The notes below the pieces were generated by a model. It did no database searches, was not told where the DNA came from, and saw only the letters and a program-made list of their open reading frames with translations. A DNA stretch of 64,000 bases from assembly GCF_002224265.1 (NCBI RefSeq), contig NZ_CP012882.1, positions 1,426,001 to 1,490,000 on the forward strand, read 5' to 3'. Every line of letters starts with the position of its first letter. Within the stretch, counting starts at the first letter, position 1. The position numbers and the translations under genes were made by a program. The stretch comes from Vibrio vulnificus NBRC 15645 = ATCC 27562 (GTDB taxonomy: Bacteria > Pseudomonadota > Gammaproteobacteria > Enterobacterales > Vibrionaceae). Below, in pieces: positions 55,303 through 64,000 of this stretch.

Positions 55303-57195
55303 ATGGCAAACATAGATACCTCTCAATTGATCGTTCCGGATTCTGTACTCAAGAGCTGGCAAGAAATCGTCGATTTGGTTGCCAAAATGACGCAATGTCC
55401 TGCCTCTCTGATCATGCGTATTCACGAAAACGATATCGAGGTATTTTCCAGCAGTCGTAGCGAAAATAACCCCTACGCGCAAAATGCAAAAGATTCACTT
55501 GGGCATGGCCTGTATTGTGAAACGGTGATTAGCGAGCGGCGCATGTTGAATGTTCCCAATGCGCTTAACGATCCTGAATGGGATCATAATCCAGACATCA
55601 AACTGGGCATGATATGTTACTGCGGGCTGCCTGTGTTTTGGCCAGATAACACCCCTTTCGGCACCATCTGTATGCTTGATAGCCAAGAGCGATACTTTGA
55701 TGAAGACGCGATGTCATTACTTGGCCGCTTTCAAACGGCCATTGAAGGACAACTTGAAACCCTTTACCGTAAAGAAGAGCTTGCACAACTCAACCAGGAG
55801 CTGGAACAAAAGGTCGCAGAACGAACCAAAACACTCGCCGATCTGAGTAGCCGATTGCTAACAGAGATCGAGCAACGAACCGCAGCTGAAAGCCATTTGG
55901 ACTTTCACCTTCATTACGACCCGCTCACAAAACTCCCCAATCGAATTACCTTGGCGGACGATCTCGCCGAGCAAATGGCCTCTTTAGAAGATGATGAACA
56001 AATTACTCTGATCTATTTCAGTTTGAAAAACTTTAAGTTTGTTAACGCAAGCTATGGCTACATGTTCGGTGATCAAATTTTATCCTCTCTGAGCCAACGC
56101 ATTTGTCACAAACTGCCTAAAAAGTGGAAACTGGCAAGAATTGTTGGTTCGGATTTCGTCTTAGCAGCGCAGCATCTGCGCAAACCCGAGATACAAGAAC
56201 AAGTCATCGCGCGCATTACCAAAGCGTGCACCCAACCGTTTAACGTCAACGATATGACAGTTAATTTGCAATGCCATTTAGGGGTCGCGTTAGCCCCAAT
56301 AGATGCAACAGACTCATTCAGCCTTATTCAGCGAGCGTGCTCTGCAATGAGCGAAGGTAAAAACGAAGGTTTGCAGGTCTCTTATTTTAATTTTGCCGCA
56401 CAAAAAGCCGCAGAAGAGCGCCTACAACTGGAGTCACATCTCTCTGAAGCACTGAAGAACAACGAGCTTGAAGTGCATTTTCAGCCGATCATTTGCTTGA
56501 AACAAGGAGGGAAAATCATCGGTGCCGAAGCACTACTGAGATGGAATAATCCAACGCTTGGGCAAGTCTCCCCAGATAGATTTATTCCTTTAGCGGAAAG
56601 TAACGGCCAAATTATTGAAATCGGCTACTTCGTTTTACATCAAGCATTGAAACAGGCAGCAGAATGGCATCGCGCATCACCTCACTCGTTTAAAGTGGCG
56701 ATTAACATCTCACCTATCCAGTTCCGTGAACGACACTTTGTGCAACACTTACAAGACATCATTGACCTTTACCAATTGCCAGCAAAATGCATTGAACTGG
56801 AACTGACTGAAGGTATTCTGCTGCACGATGAAGAGTATGCGCAAAGCGTACTCGCTCAGTTGCGTCAGTTCGGCGTCAGCATTTCTCTTGACGACTTTGG
56901 TACTGGTTACTCTTCACTCAGTTATCTGCAAAAATACGCTTTCGATACGCTAAAAATTGATCGCAGTTTTATCAACCAGTTGGAACACAATCAGCACAAT
57001 CGAGAACTGACAAGAGCCATCATCGCAATGGCGCACAAACTTAATATGATGGTGATAGCGGAAGGAGTAGAAGATCGATACCAAGAAGACTTCATTCGAA
57101 CCGAGGAATGCAATTACGCTCAAGGCTTTTTGTATGGCAAGGCGGTTCCGGCTGACGACTTCTCTCAACAATTAGCAAGTCCTCTGCAACTTTAA
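55303..57195 (+). CDS. GAF-GGDEF(degenerate)-EAL cyclic-di-GMP phosphodiesterase
   Basis: This 630-residue cytoplasmic protein has a GAF sensor (about 15-160, IPFGTICMLDSQ-type segment), a coiled coil (LNQELEQKVAERTKTLADLS), a GGDEF domain whose signature is degraded (ARIVGSDFVL), and an EAL domain with GAEALLRWNN, NISPIQFRE, ELTEGILLHD, DDFGTGYSSL and IDRSFI. The first domain should be inactive in synthesis and the EAL domain active in hydrolysis. ATG 55303 has GGATAAG upstream; ATG 55267 does not. It lies beside the vie operon. Confidence 0.92.
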   Translation: MANIDTSQLIVPDSVLKSWQEIVDLVAKMTQCPASLIMRIHENDIEVFSSSRSENNPYAQNAKDSLGHGLYCETVISERRMLNVPNALNDPEWDHNPDIKLGMICYCGLPVFWPDNTPFGTICMLDSQERYFDEDAMSLLGRFQTAIEGQLETLYRKEELAQLNQELEQKVAERTKTLADLSSRLLTEIEQRTAAESHLDFHLHYDPLTKLPNRITLADDLAEQMASLEDDEQITLIYFSLKNFKFVNASYGYMFGDQILSSLSQRICHKLPKKWKLARIVGSDFVLAAQHLRKPEIQEQVIARITKACTQPFNVNDMTVNLQCHLGVALAPIDATDSFSLIQRACSAMSEGKNEGLQVSYFNFAAQKAAEERLQLESHLSEALKNNELEVHFQPIICLKQGGKIIGAEALLRWNNPTLGQVSPDRFIPLAESNGQIIEIGYFVLHQALKQAAEWHRASPHSFKVAINISPIQFRERHFVQHLQDIIDLYQLPAKCIELELTEGILLHDEEYAQSVLAQLRQFGVSISLDDFGTGYSSLSYLQKYAFDTLKIDRSFINQLEHNQHNRELTRAIIAMAHKLNMMVIAEGVEDRYQEDFIRTEECNYAQGFLYGKAVPADDFSQQLASPLQL

Positions 57196-57225
57196 ACGTT
57201 ATTTTTAACTCACTCATGAAAAAGC

Positions 57226-57251
57226 TGAGCGACTCGTACTTGAGCCGCTCA
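57226..57251. terminator. Hairpin after the EAL gene
   Basis: TGAGCG-A-CTC pairs with GAG-C-CGCTCA, one mismatch, with a 6-base loop. There is no T run on the plus strand, so it is a weak terminator candidate. Confidence 0.4.
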
Positions 57252-57301
57252 CACTGAGTTGAGTGTCGCAATGCTTTTGCGTTGCTTGCAAAAGTAAGTC
57301 G

Positions 57302-57535
57302 TTATTCTTCTATGATCTTATGTCCGCATCGTTCACAGACGAGATGGCGTTCAAATTCGTCCATCGAAGCGACGAATGCTCCTAAAGCAGCGCCTTTTAC
57401 AAAGCCAGAGAAAAACTCTTTCCAATCGCGCTTTTTGTCATCTTTATAAGGACTGGTTTTTCGCACCAAGATAACGACATGAGGTGTATCGGTGCCGCAT
57501 TGTGGGCAAGCATGTGATTCGATTTTGTGTGACAT
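57302..57535 (-). CDS. Small zinc-ribbon protein
   Basis: This 77-residue protein has CPQCGT near the start and CERCGH at the end, a likely four-cysteine zinc site, with a basic middle and a small hydrophobic stretch (FVKGAALGAFVASMD). AGGAG precedes ATG 57535, which is chosen over an upstream in-frame ATG. The function is unknown. It is downstream of vieB by about 155 bases and probably separately transcribed. Confidence 0.8.
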   Translation of the reverse strand: MSHKIESHACPQCGTDTPHVVILVRKTSPYKDDKKRDWKEFFSGFVKGAALGAFVASMDEFERHLVCERCGHKIIEE

Positions 57536-57691
57536 AGAAAACTCCTGTAACAGCAAAGCCCTAATTGTCATCAGGGCTCAACAGAAGCACATAAATACCA
57601 TAAGTAATGACTCATGAATATGACTAACCTTCAATTCATCCCATAAAGATATGAGTAAGTTCTCATATCTAATCATCAAAGCGATATTCGC

Positions 57692-59359
57692 TTAAGAAGC
57701 GACCTGATATTGCTGCTCATGTAGCTCATGCGCTCTGGCGTAAATCGACTCATAACCAAGCTTTTCACGCTCTTCTTCTGTCATGAGCTGACGAATTGTG
57801 ACATCACATTCTTTCATAATCTCTGCAGTACGTTTGATTTCCCTCTCTTTTGGCCAATAGCGAGACAAAATAGTGATAATTTTGATGCAAACGGTCCTTA
57901 ACGTTGGGCTGCGCTCAAATATCTCCGCGTATATGAGAAACAGTTTTTCGATGTCTTGTTTATGCTCAATCAGCGATTTGTACTTGCCTTCTAACCACTC
58001 GACTTTCTGTTGACCTTGCGCTTCTAATGCTCTCGCCATCGCAGTTTTACTGGCTAAAATGGTTTCTAGCTCATCGTCGAGTAAACTCTCTTTACACCAG
58101 GTAATGCATTGTGAAAACTCGCTGTCAAAACCCATCGCATTCAACAGCCATGCGAAATGGTATCGATCATAAAAATGCTTAAACGGTTTGACACGATAAA
58201 GTTGGTTGAGTATCTCAAATGAAATTCGATACTGTTTTTCTGCCATGGCAATGTGTGCTGCAATCAGTTGAAACTGGCTTTCCAACTCCTCATCAAAACT
58301 AAACTCGTAAGCATGTTTAAATAAGGTTTTCGCTTCTTTCAGCCAACGAAGCCTTTCTTGCGGCTCGGCATCATGCAGCGCATAGAGTAAAGCTCGAATA
58401 TGATTCATACGCATGAAATGGTTGTTACGAAAAGTCTCTTTGTTCACTTCCGAATAGAGACGAAATCGTTGCAAAGCCGAGCGAGTGTCCCCTTCCGACA
58501 AACACAAGTTAGCGATCACCAATTCTCGTTCTGAGTTACCGGGTACAATTGAGCTGGCAATCTTAAGGTGTGCAATGGCGTCAGGTACATCGCTGTTCAT
58601 CAAGCTTAAGCTGGCCGCTTCAACCCTTACTGTGGTGTTACTCGGCATTGCAGCAATCAACTCATGCACCAGTTTTGCGGCTTCCGACTTTTTACCTGTG
58701 TGCCTTAACGCATTGGCAAGGCCCACTTTCGCCCAATCGAGCTCTTTCTTTTCCAGCGTCTGCTCATAAACCTTTTTGGCTTCTTCGTACAGCTTCAGCC
58801 GAGTGAGGAAACCGCCACGAAATTTCTGAATAATGAAATAGTATTCGGGATGAAAGGGCTCCAACTCTGTACACACCGCCAAGCCTTTGTTCGCATTGCC
58901 TTCCGCCTCGGCTTGGTAAAGATCCACCAGCGCTTGCTTGCGCAACACCGCATTTTCGAGCCGAGTTTGCAATATACCGATATTGAACGGTTTTAGAATG
59001 TATTCATCTGGTTTGAGTTCTAAAATGGAATGAACAATGAAGGCCGAGCTTTCCCCTGTCACGAGAATGAAAACGGCATCATTTGCCAGCAACTTGTAAT
59101 GTTTCAACTCTTCAAAAATTTGCTTACCATTCATCCCTTTGCCGAAATTATAGTCGCAAATAAAGATGTCGAACTTTTCTCGGTTCGCTTTGAATACTGC
59201 CGATTTTGGGCTTTTACTGAACTGAATATTGCTATCGGAAAAACCCAATTTGAGCAACATACCTCGTAAACTAGTGATGACGACAGGCGCATCATCGATG
59301 ATCAAAACTTTAAGCTGTGAAAAACGTCTTTTTGCCATAGTGTTATTAATCAGTACCAT
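57692..59359 (-). CDS. vieB: VieB-like response regulator with TPR-type repeats
   Basis: This 555-residue protein has an N-terminal receiver domain (VLIIDDAPVVITSLRGMLLK; phospho-acceptor Asp in FDIFICDYNFG) and a long helical TPR part (for example AKVGLANALRHTGKKSEAAK). In V. cholerae VieB is the third gene of vieSAB and inhibits the VieS kinase. Its ATG comes 1 base after the vieA TGA, so it is translationally coupled; ATG 59338 is a weaker option. It has no output DNA-binding domain. Confidence 0.88.
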   Translation of the reverse strand: MVLINNTMAKRRFSQLKVLIIDDAPVVITSLRGMLLKLGFSDSNIQFSKSPKSAVFKANREKFDIFICDYNFGKGMNGKQIFEELKHYKLLANDAVFILVTGESSAFIVHSILELKPDEYILKPFNIGILQTRLENAVLRKQALVDLYQAEAEGNANKGLAVCTELEPFHPEYYFIIQKFRGGFLTRLKLYEEAKKVYEQTLEKKELDWAKVGLANALRHTGKKSEAAKLVHELIAAMPSNTTVRVEAASLSLMNSDVPDAIAHLKIASSIVPGNSERELVIANLCLSEGDTRSALQRFRLYSEVNKETFRNNHFMRMNHIRALLYALHDAEPQERLRWLKEAKTLFKHAYEFSFDEELESQFQLIAAHIAMAEKQYRISFEILNQLYRVKPFKHFYDRYHFAWLLNAMGFDSEFSQCITWCKESLLDDELETILASKTAMARALEAQGQQKVEWLEGKYKSLIEHKQDIEKLFLIYAEIFERSPTLRTVCIKIITILSRYWPKEREIKRTAEIMKECDVTIRQLMTEEEREKLGYESIYARAHELHEQQYQVAS

Positions 59360-59360
59360 A

Positions 59361-61127
59361 TCAATCTAGAGTAAAGAATCTCACCAGTTCCATGGCAGAC
59401 TTGATCCCTAATTTTGTTTGTACTCGTGTTTTGTACGTGCTGACTGTTTTTTGATTGATGTCCAAGTAATTTGCGATCTGCTTGTTACCAAGCCCTTTAA
59501 ACAGCATCTGCGCAACCGCCAGCTCTCGTTCTGACAGTTGGTCGAGTTTATTTTGCTGTGCTGAGAAATCCGTTTTTTCAAGCTTACTGTGCGCTAAGAT
59601 CTCTTGAACGGTATCGAACAGAGCACTACCTTTGGACAAAATGGTACTACGTGCGGTGAGCTCGGGTAACAGAACAATGTCAGGATTCGATTGTTCTGTC
59701 AGTAAAATCATCCGCCCACTAAAGCGCTGATCAATATCGGTCAACAATGTGTAATTTGTCGCATCAGACATAAACTTGATATCAACCACCACCAAATTGA
59801 CAGGGTAATCCCTTAACGTTTTCACCGCCTGGTCGAGATTACGAGCGATCAATACTTGCGCCACACTGCTAGCACGTTGTAATTGTTTCGTGAGCGCGGA
59901 AGAGCTGACCGAGCACTCGTCGATCACCAACGCGCAAATCCCGCCTTCGATGCTCTCTTGACTCAGGCTACGGCTCTGGTTTTTGGCATATTGCTCAGAA
60001 AGCTCTGCAATCGTCAGTGGTGGCGAAGAGTAATAGCCTTGACACGTATCGACCCCAAGCGTACGCAGATATTGCCAAGATTCTTCGTCCTCGACACCTT
60101 CCACCACACAATGCAGCCCTAACGATTGGGCCAACATCAAACACATTTTGGTCAATTGCTGATGCTTGTAGTTAGTCACGAGATCAAAGACAAAGCCTTT
60201 GTCTATTTTGAGCTCGTTAAATGGTAATTTACCAAGCTGGCTGAGCGATGCGTACCCAGTGCCAAAATCATCAATGGATAAACCGACCCCATGCATACGC
60301 AGCCGAGCAAGATTGGCCAGAGAAACGGTGTTACCGTTGTAAACCTGATCTTCAGTAAGCTCCAACGTCAAGCGATGGGGATCGAAGTCGTACTGCTGGC
60401 ATAACGCCATCACGCGGTCACATATAGGCTGTTGCAGATTGCTTTGACTTATGTTGACCGACAGCTTTAAACCATCGCTCATGCTGGAAATCGCACTAAT
60501 CGCTTTTTCCAACACGCGCCAGAATAACCTATCCATCCATTGGCACTGCTCAATCACAGACAGAAAGGAGGCCGGAGCTAACACCCCATGTTCCGGATGT
60601 TTCAGTCTGACCAGAGCTTCCACTCCAACCATGGCACCCGTGGCAAAATCGTATTGCGGCTGGTAATAGTTGAAGATTTGATCGGTCTCAAACGCAACCT
60701 CAACCTCTTCACAACGAAGCAAGTGTTGAATACTCGGCTCAACCGTGCGCTGTTTTGAGCTCGCATAGTAATTAATGACGTTATAAAGCGACTCAATGCT
60801 AAAAGGCTTTTTCAGCACATCCACGTAAGGAAAGCCCGCCAGACTGCACATGTTTTTGGTCAACTCAAGTACCGCATCTTCGACCGCGCTAAGAATGACA
60901 ATAGCCGGGCGATGGCGTTGTTCACTGAGTTGAGTGAGCAGGCTAATACCATCCATCTCTGGCATATGAATATCACAGAAAATCAGTGAAAATTGCTGCT
61001 TCGCACAAAGCTTTAAGGCTTCTTCACCATTGTCTGCCACGTGAACGTCACAGTAATTGAGTGACGCCAGTTTTAATTTGAGACTGGTGGATTGTATCCG
61101 TTCATCCTCAACAATCAGTATTCTCAT
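59361..61127 (-). CDS. vieA: VieA-like response regulator with EAL and LuxR-type HTH
   Basis: This 588-residue protein has a receiver (RILIVEDERIQSTSLKLKLA; Asp in FSLIFCDIHMPEMDG), an EAL domain (GVEALVRLKHPEHG, ELTEDQVYNG, DDFGTGYASLSQLG, VEGVEDEE), a second receiver-like segment (about 385-495, ALVIDECSVSSSALTKQLQ; VVVDIKF) and a LuxR HTH (LSERELAVAQMLFKGLGNKQ). VieA hydrolyses cyclic di-GMP and binds DNA to raise biofilm-to-virulence switching in V. cholerae. It is the middle gene of the operon, 3 bases after vieS. Confidence 0.93.
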   Translation of the reverse strand: MRILIVEDERIQSTSLKLKLASLNYCDVHVADNGEEALKLCAKQQFSLIFCDIHMPEMDGISLLTQLSEQRHRPAIVILSAVEDAVLELTKNMCSLAGFPYVDVLKKPFSIESLYNVINYYASSKQRTVEPSIQHLLRCEEVEVAFETDQIFNYYQPQYDFATGAMVGVEALVRLKHPEHGVLAPASFLSVIEQCQWMDRLFWRVLEKAISAISSMSDGLKLSVNISQSNLQQPICDRVMALCQQYDFDPHRLTLELTEDQVYNGNTVSLANLARLRMHGVGLSIDDFGTGYASLSQLGKLPFNELKIDKGFVFDLVTNYKHQQLTKMCLMLAQSLGLHCVVEGVEDEESWQYLRTLGVDTCQGYYSSPPLTIAELSEQYAKNQSRSLSQESIEGGICALVIDECSVSSSALTKQLQRASSVAQVLIARNLDQAVKTLRDYPVNLVVVDIKFMSDATNYTLLTDIDQRFSGRMILLTEQSNPDIVLLPELTARSTILSKGSALFDTVQEILAHSKLEKTDFSAQQNKLDQLSERELAVAQMLFKGLGNKQIANYLDINQKTVSTYKTRVQTKLGIKSAMELVRFFTLD

Positions 61128-61130
61128 TGG

Positions 61131-64000
61131 TTACTCTCCCTTTGAACTGGCTAGCCATGCGTTCGCCTGCTCGACAACCGTCTGCATGGATAAGATCAAT
61201 TGCTGTTTGTTACTTTCAACATGCTCGAGTTCTTTTTGCTGTTCAACGCGTTTCGCCAACGCGGCCAACTCATGCAATAGTAACGCTCCTGCCGCCCCTT
61301 TTACACGGTGGGCAATGGCCGCGACATCGGCACCTTCTTGTTCGAGCTGTTCAATATCAAAACTAAATGACTCGATAACGACATTCGCCATCTCTTCTCT
61401 TTCTTCTTCTTGATATTCATTCAACCAATTTGCGTTGGTGTCCGCTTGTTGAACTTGCTCGGGCAAATAGTGCGCGAGTACGCGTTGCAGTTGTGCCAGC
61501 GAATACGGCTTGTAGATCACCTTATCCATCCCGGCTGACGTGGCTTTTTCTGCTGCGATGCGTGAATCCTCCGCGGTGCACCCGACGATTGGTTTAGTCG
61601 CAAATGAGAGAATATCGCTACGTGTTTTTGCCGTTAATTCAAAACCATCCATGATGGGCATATGGCAGTCGGTGATCAGCAAATCGATGCCCTCGGCGTG
61701 CTGTTGGAGATAACGATACGCCTGTTCGCCATCGGCCAGCGCAACGCTAGTAATGCCGATTTCTTTTAGCTGTTTCTGCATCAATAAGCGATTAATCGGT
61801 TCATCATCAACGATCAGTACCCTGCCCTGCAGCTGGCAAGTTACCTGTTCATTAGGAAGGCGAACCTTGTTAGACTCATGGGCAAGCCATTGTTTGAGTA
61901 ATAAATCCGGATAGAGGTTATCCATAGGCGATAATGACCAATCGACAAACTTTGGCACACCATGCGCAACATTTCTTCGCGTACTCCATTTTTCGAACCA
62001 AGCCATGACCAGGTCACTTGCGCCGAGGTAGTGCGTCACTTCAATGTCACTTGTGTAAGCGCAGCCTTTAACCGGGATCCAGACCGACACCTTGGTTCCT
62101 TGTTCAAGCTCGCTATGGAATGCAATGGTCCCCCCCATCAAATCCAGCAAACTTTTGACGATAGACATCCCAAGGCCAGTGCCACCAAAGCGGCGAGTAA
62201 TGCTGGTATCCGCTTGAACAAACGGCTGGAATATACACTCGAGTTGAGCCTCTGTCATGCCGCAGCCAGTGTCTACAATCTCAATAGATAGCGATTTTTC
62301 ATCGCAAGAAATCGCGACCTTTATCTGCCCGACTTCGGTGAATTTCATGGCATTAGAAAGCAAGTTACCGACAATTTGATTCACTCTCAACGCATCGTAC
62401 TGCGCGTCAATGTACGCCGTTGGTTGCCAATGAACGTTAAACTGTAATCCCTTTAGCTGCGCGCTTGCTTCAAAACTTCGTAAGACTGGGCCCAGCTCTT
62501 CGATAATTCGATACTCTTGAATGTCTAGCTGCAGTTGGCTGGCCTCAATTTTTGAGAAATCGAGAATGTCGTTCACATGCAAACTCAGACGCTCAGCCGA
62601 ACGGATGGCGTTATCAAGCAGTTGCTGACTTTCACTGTTTGAAAGGCGATGAGACAGAATCTCCATCAGCCCCAGCATGGCCGCAATCGGGGTTCTTAAT
62701 TCATGACTCACCACCGCTAAAAACTGATTGCGAGCTTCAACGGCTTGCAACGCCGCACGGTTGGACTCTCGCAGCGCCAGTTCGGTTTGCTTCAAATCTG
62801 AAATATCGCTAAACAACGTGAGATAGTGGGTCATTTCCATTTGGTCATGAATAATGGCTTTGCGCGTCACATGGTAAAAACGCTCCCCCATACCACATTC
62901 GCTGGCCGGCACTTGAATGATCTCTTCAAATTCAGCTTGCTCTCGCTCAGACAAATTAAGAAACGAGCAGACACTCTCCAGCTCGATACAGCCATTCTCT
63001 CGACATTGACGAAAACTCGCTTGATAAGCTTGGTTTGAAAGCACCAAACGCCCTTTTGAATCTGAAATGGAAATCATGCTAGGGATGGTATCGAGCAACT
63101 TGGTTAACCAACTGATTTGATGTTGGGACAACTCAACCACTTTTTCACTCTGACGTAATGAGTCTTTCAAGCGTGTCGACCAAAGAGAAAACAGCAGAAC
63201 GATCAACAACGCTAGGCATAAAGCGATCAACGAGTAAATTATGACCTGCTGCTTGTCATAGCCAAAATGAAGCATCACTTTGCGGTAGGCAGACTGGATA
63301 GAATCGATTTCCTTGGCGGAGAATGTCTTCAGCGCACTGTTGAGCATGTCATGAAACATGGGATCGTCTTTACGAACCACCATCGCTAATTTAACGACGA
63401 ATTCGGTCTCTAGGGAGTCCGCCAATGGCTTAAAATGATCGCTATGATCGTCAATCAACAGTTGATGAATTAGATCCCGATTCATCAACGCGTGACTCAC
63501 TTTTCCCGATTCCAACTGCGGCAAGAGTTCTTTTAACTCACGGAACACACGCACATTTCGATAGTTTCGATTCACATCCAGATAGGAGTAGTAGTTGCCC
63601 GTGCGATCGAGAATCGCCAGATTACGCTCTTGATAGTCCGCGGTACTTTCCACCATATCAAACGTGATATTGGCATAGGGTTCCGTGACCAGAAAGTCGC
63701 GTTGATCCACGCCTTGGTAGTTACGCGCAGGCAGAAGATCGACAACACCATCTTCCAACATTTGCAACACATCACGCCCTTCTGCGGGTACATACTCAAA
63801 TTCGAGTACGCTCCGCATGCTGATACGATCCAGAATATCGTGCACATAGCCTTTCACTTTTCCATCTCGATCGCGATAGGAAAGTGGAAAGGTTTCTTCT
63901 TCAATCGTATAACGAATCACTTGCTCTCGCCCTTCGTCAAAAAGCAAGCGAAGGCTGGCTTGATCATTCAAAAAATAGATGTCTTTTGAATGAATTCGGC
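61131..64000 (-). CDS. vieS: VieS-like hybrid sensor kinase, C-terminal part
   Basis: At least 956 residues are encoded; the frame is open to the right edge, so the N-terminus is outside. Order: SBP_bac_3-like sensor (RYTIEEETFPLSYRDRDGKV), one membrane helix (VIIYSLIALCLALLIVLLFS), PAS, HisKA (AVVSHELRTPIAAMLG), HATPase (NLLSNAMKFTEVG, DTGCGM, GGTGLGMSI), receiver (VLIVDDEPINRLLM; LLITDCHMPIMDG) and a C-terminal Hpt domain (IAHRVKGAAGALLLHELA). It would phosphorylate VieA. The TTG at 63971 is an internal codon, not the start. Confidence 0.93.
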   Translation of the reverse strand, partial: RIHSKDIYFLNDQASLRLLFDEGREQVIRYTIEEETFPLSYRDRDGKVKGYVHDILDRISMRSVLEFEYVPAEGRDVLQMLEDGVVDLLPARNYQGVDQRDFLVTEPYANITFDMVESTADYQERNLAILDRTGNYYSYLDVNRNYRNVRVFRELKELLPQLESGKVSHALMNRDLIHQLLIDDHSDHFKPLADSLETEFVVKLAMVVRKDDPMFHDMLNSALKTFSAKEIDSIQSAYRKVMLHFGYDKQQVIIYSLIALCLALLIVLLFSLWSTRLKDSLRQSEKVVELSQHQISWLTKLLDTIPSMISISDSKGRLVLSNQAYQASFRQCRENGCIELESVCSFLNLSEREQAEFEEIIQVPASECGMGERFYHVTRKAIIHDQMEMTHYLTLFSDISDLKQTELALRESNRAALQAVEARNQFLAVVSHELRTPIAAMLGLMEILSHRLSNSESQQLLDNAIRSAERLSLHVNDILDFSKIEASQLQLDIQEYRIIEELGPVLRSFEASAQLKGLQFNVHWQPTAYIDAQYDALRVNQIVGNLLSNAMKFTEVGQIKVAISCDEKSLSIEIVDTGCGMTEAQLECIFQPFVQADTSITRRFGGTGLGMSIVKSLLDLMGGTIAFHSELEQGTKVSVWIPVKGCAYTSDIEVTHYLGASDLVMAWFEKWSTRRNVAHGVPKFVDWSLSPMDNLYPDLLLKQWLAHESNKVRLPNEQVTCQLQGRVLIVDDEPINRLLMQKQLKEIGITSVALADGEQAYRYLQQHAEGIDLLITDCHMPIMDGFELTAKTRSDILSFATKPIVGCTAEDSRIAAEKATSAGMDKVIYKPYSLAQLQRVLAHYLPEQVQQADTNANWLNEYQEEEREEMANVVIESFSFDIEQLEQEGADVAAIAHRVKGAAGALLLHELAALAKRVEQQKELEHVESNKQQLILSMQTVVEQANAWLASSKGE

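Noticed and set aside
61131..63971. TTG at 63971 as the start of the sensor kinase
   Set aside because: The frame is open to the window edge and the upstream codons continue the sensor domain, so the gene is partial.

Overview
The window looks like a Vibrio chromosome, probably a secondary chromosome. It carries a complete-looking vieSAB-type operon, a gcvP end, an OFA-family transporter, an rnb/deaD pair, a stand-alone ackA and several Vibrio-type small proteins, with base composition in the mid-40s % GC. V. vulnificus or a close relative is my guess, but no sequence feature proves the species. I see no tRNA, rRNA or CRISPR array.

Layout. (1) 1-561 is the 3' end of gcvP with its terminator. 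(2) About 580-7,800 is accessory DNA with defence character: short tandem repeats, a DEAH helicase with a nuclease-like C-terminus, the 3' remnant of a large adenosine-deaminase-like gene cut off by an IS3-family element, an unidentified 133-codon ORF, and an AbiEi/AbiEii toxin-antitoxin pair. (3) 8,100-22,060 holds transport and housekeeping accessory genes: an MsbA/LmrA-like ABC exporter, a nucleotidyltransferase, a nitrilase-family hydrolase, a CMD/AhpD-like protein with a divergent LysR gene, a Fic protein, a MarR remnant with an EmrAB-like efflux pair, and an OFA-family MFS carrier. (4) 22,127-23,746 is a bacterial FAN1 nuclease. (5) 23,750-40,875 is a sulfatase/phosphatase module. It contains an anaerobic sulfatase-maturating enzyme (anSME) with a periplasmic TPR protein, an FGE-fold lipoprotein, a PafA-like phosphatase, a LysR regulator, a six-gene MoxR-DUF58-DUF4381-BatA-BatB/C-BatD operon, a second anSME broken by one amber codon, a scar where a divergent sulfatase/LysR pair was deleted, and an intact CTAGR-type sulfatase.

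(6) 41,000-49,270 is mostly core-like: ackA, deaD, rnb, an AraC regulator and an orphan PstS. (7) 49,287-50,938 is an IS1182-family element that duplicated a whole 30-bp terminator hairpin on insertion. (8) 50,978-54,466 encodes a large Ig-like-repeat lipoprotein behind 0.8 kb of very AT-rich DNA. (9) 55,300-64,000 is cyclic-di-GMP signalling: a GAF-GGDEF(degenerate)-EAL protein, a zinc-ribbon protein, and vieB-vieA-vieS, with vieS running off the right edge.

The sulfatase module reads as one functional unit. Radical-SAM anSMEs would convert the active-site cysteine of exported sulfatases to formylglycine without oxygen, the sulfatases and phosphatase would act in the periplasm, and the MoxR/VWA operon would be a candidate assembly or metal-insertion chaperone for such enzymes. 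The last link is inference from position only. The module is partly decayed here (one nonsense mutation, one deletion scar), while one anSME and one sulfatase stay intact. The most novel-looking material is the defence-like stretch (helicase-nuclease plus deaminase remnant) and the sulfatase/MoxR cluster.
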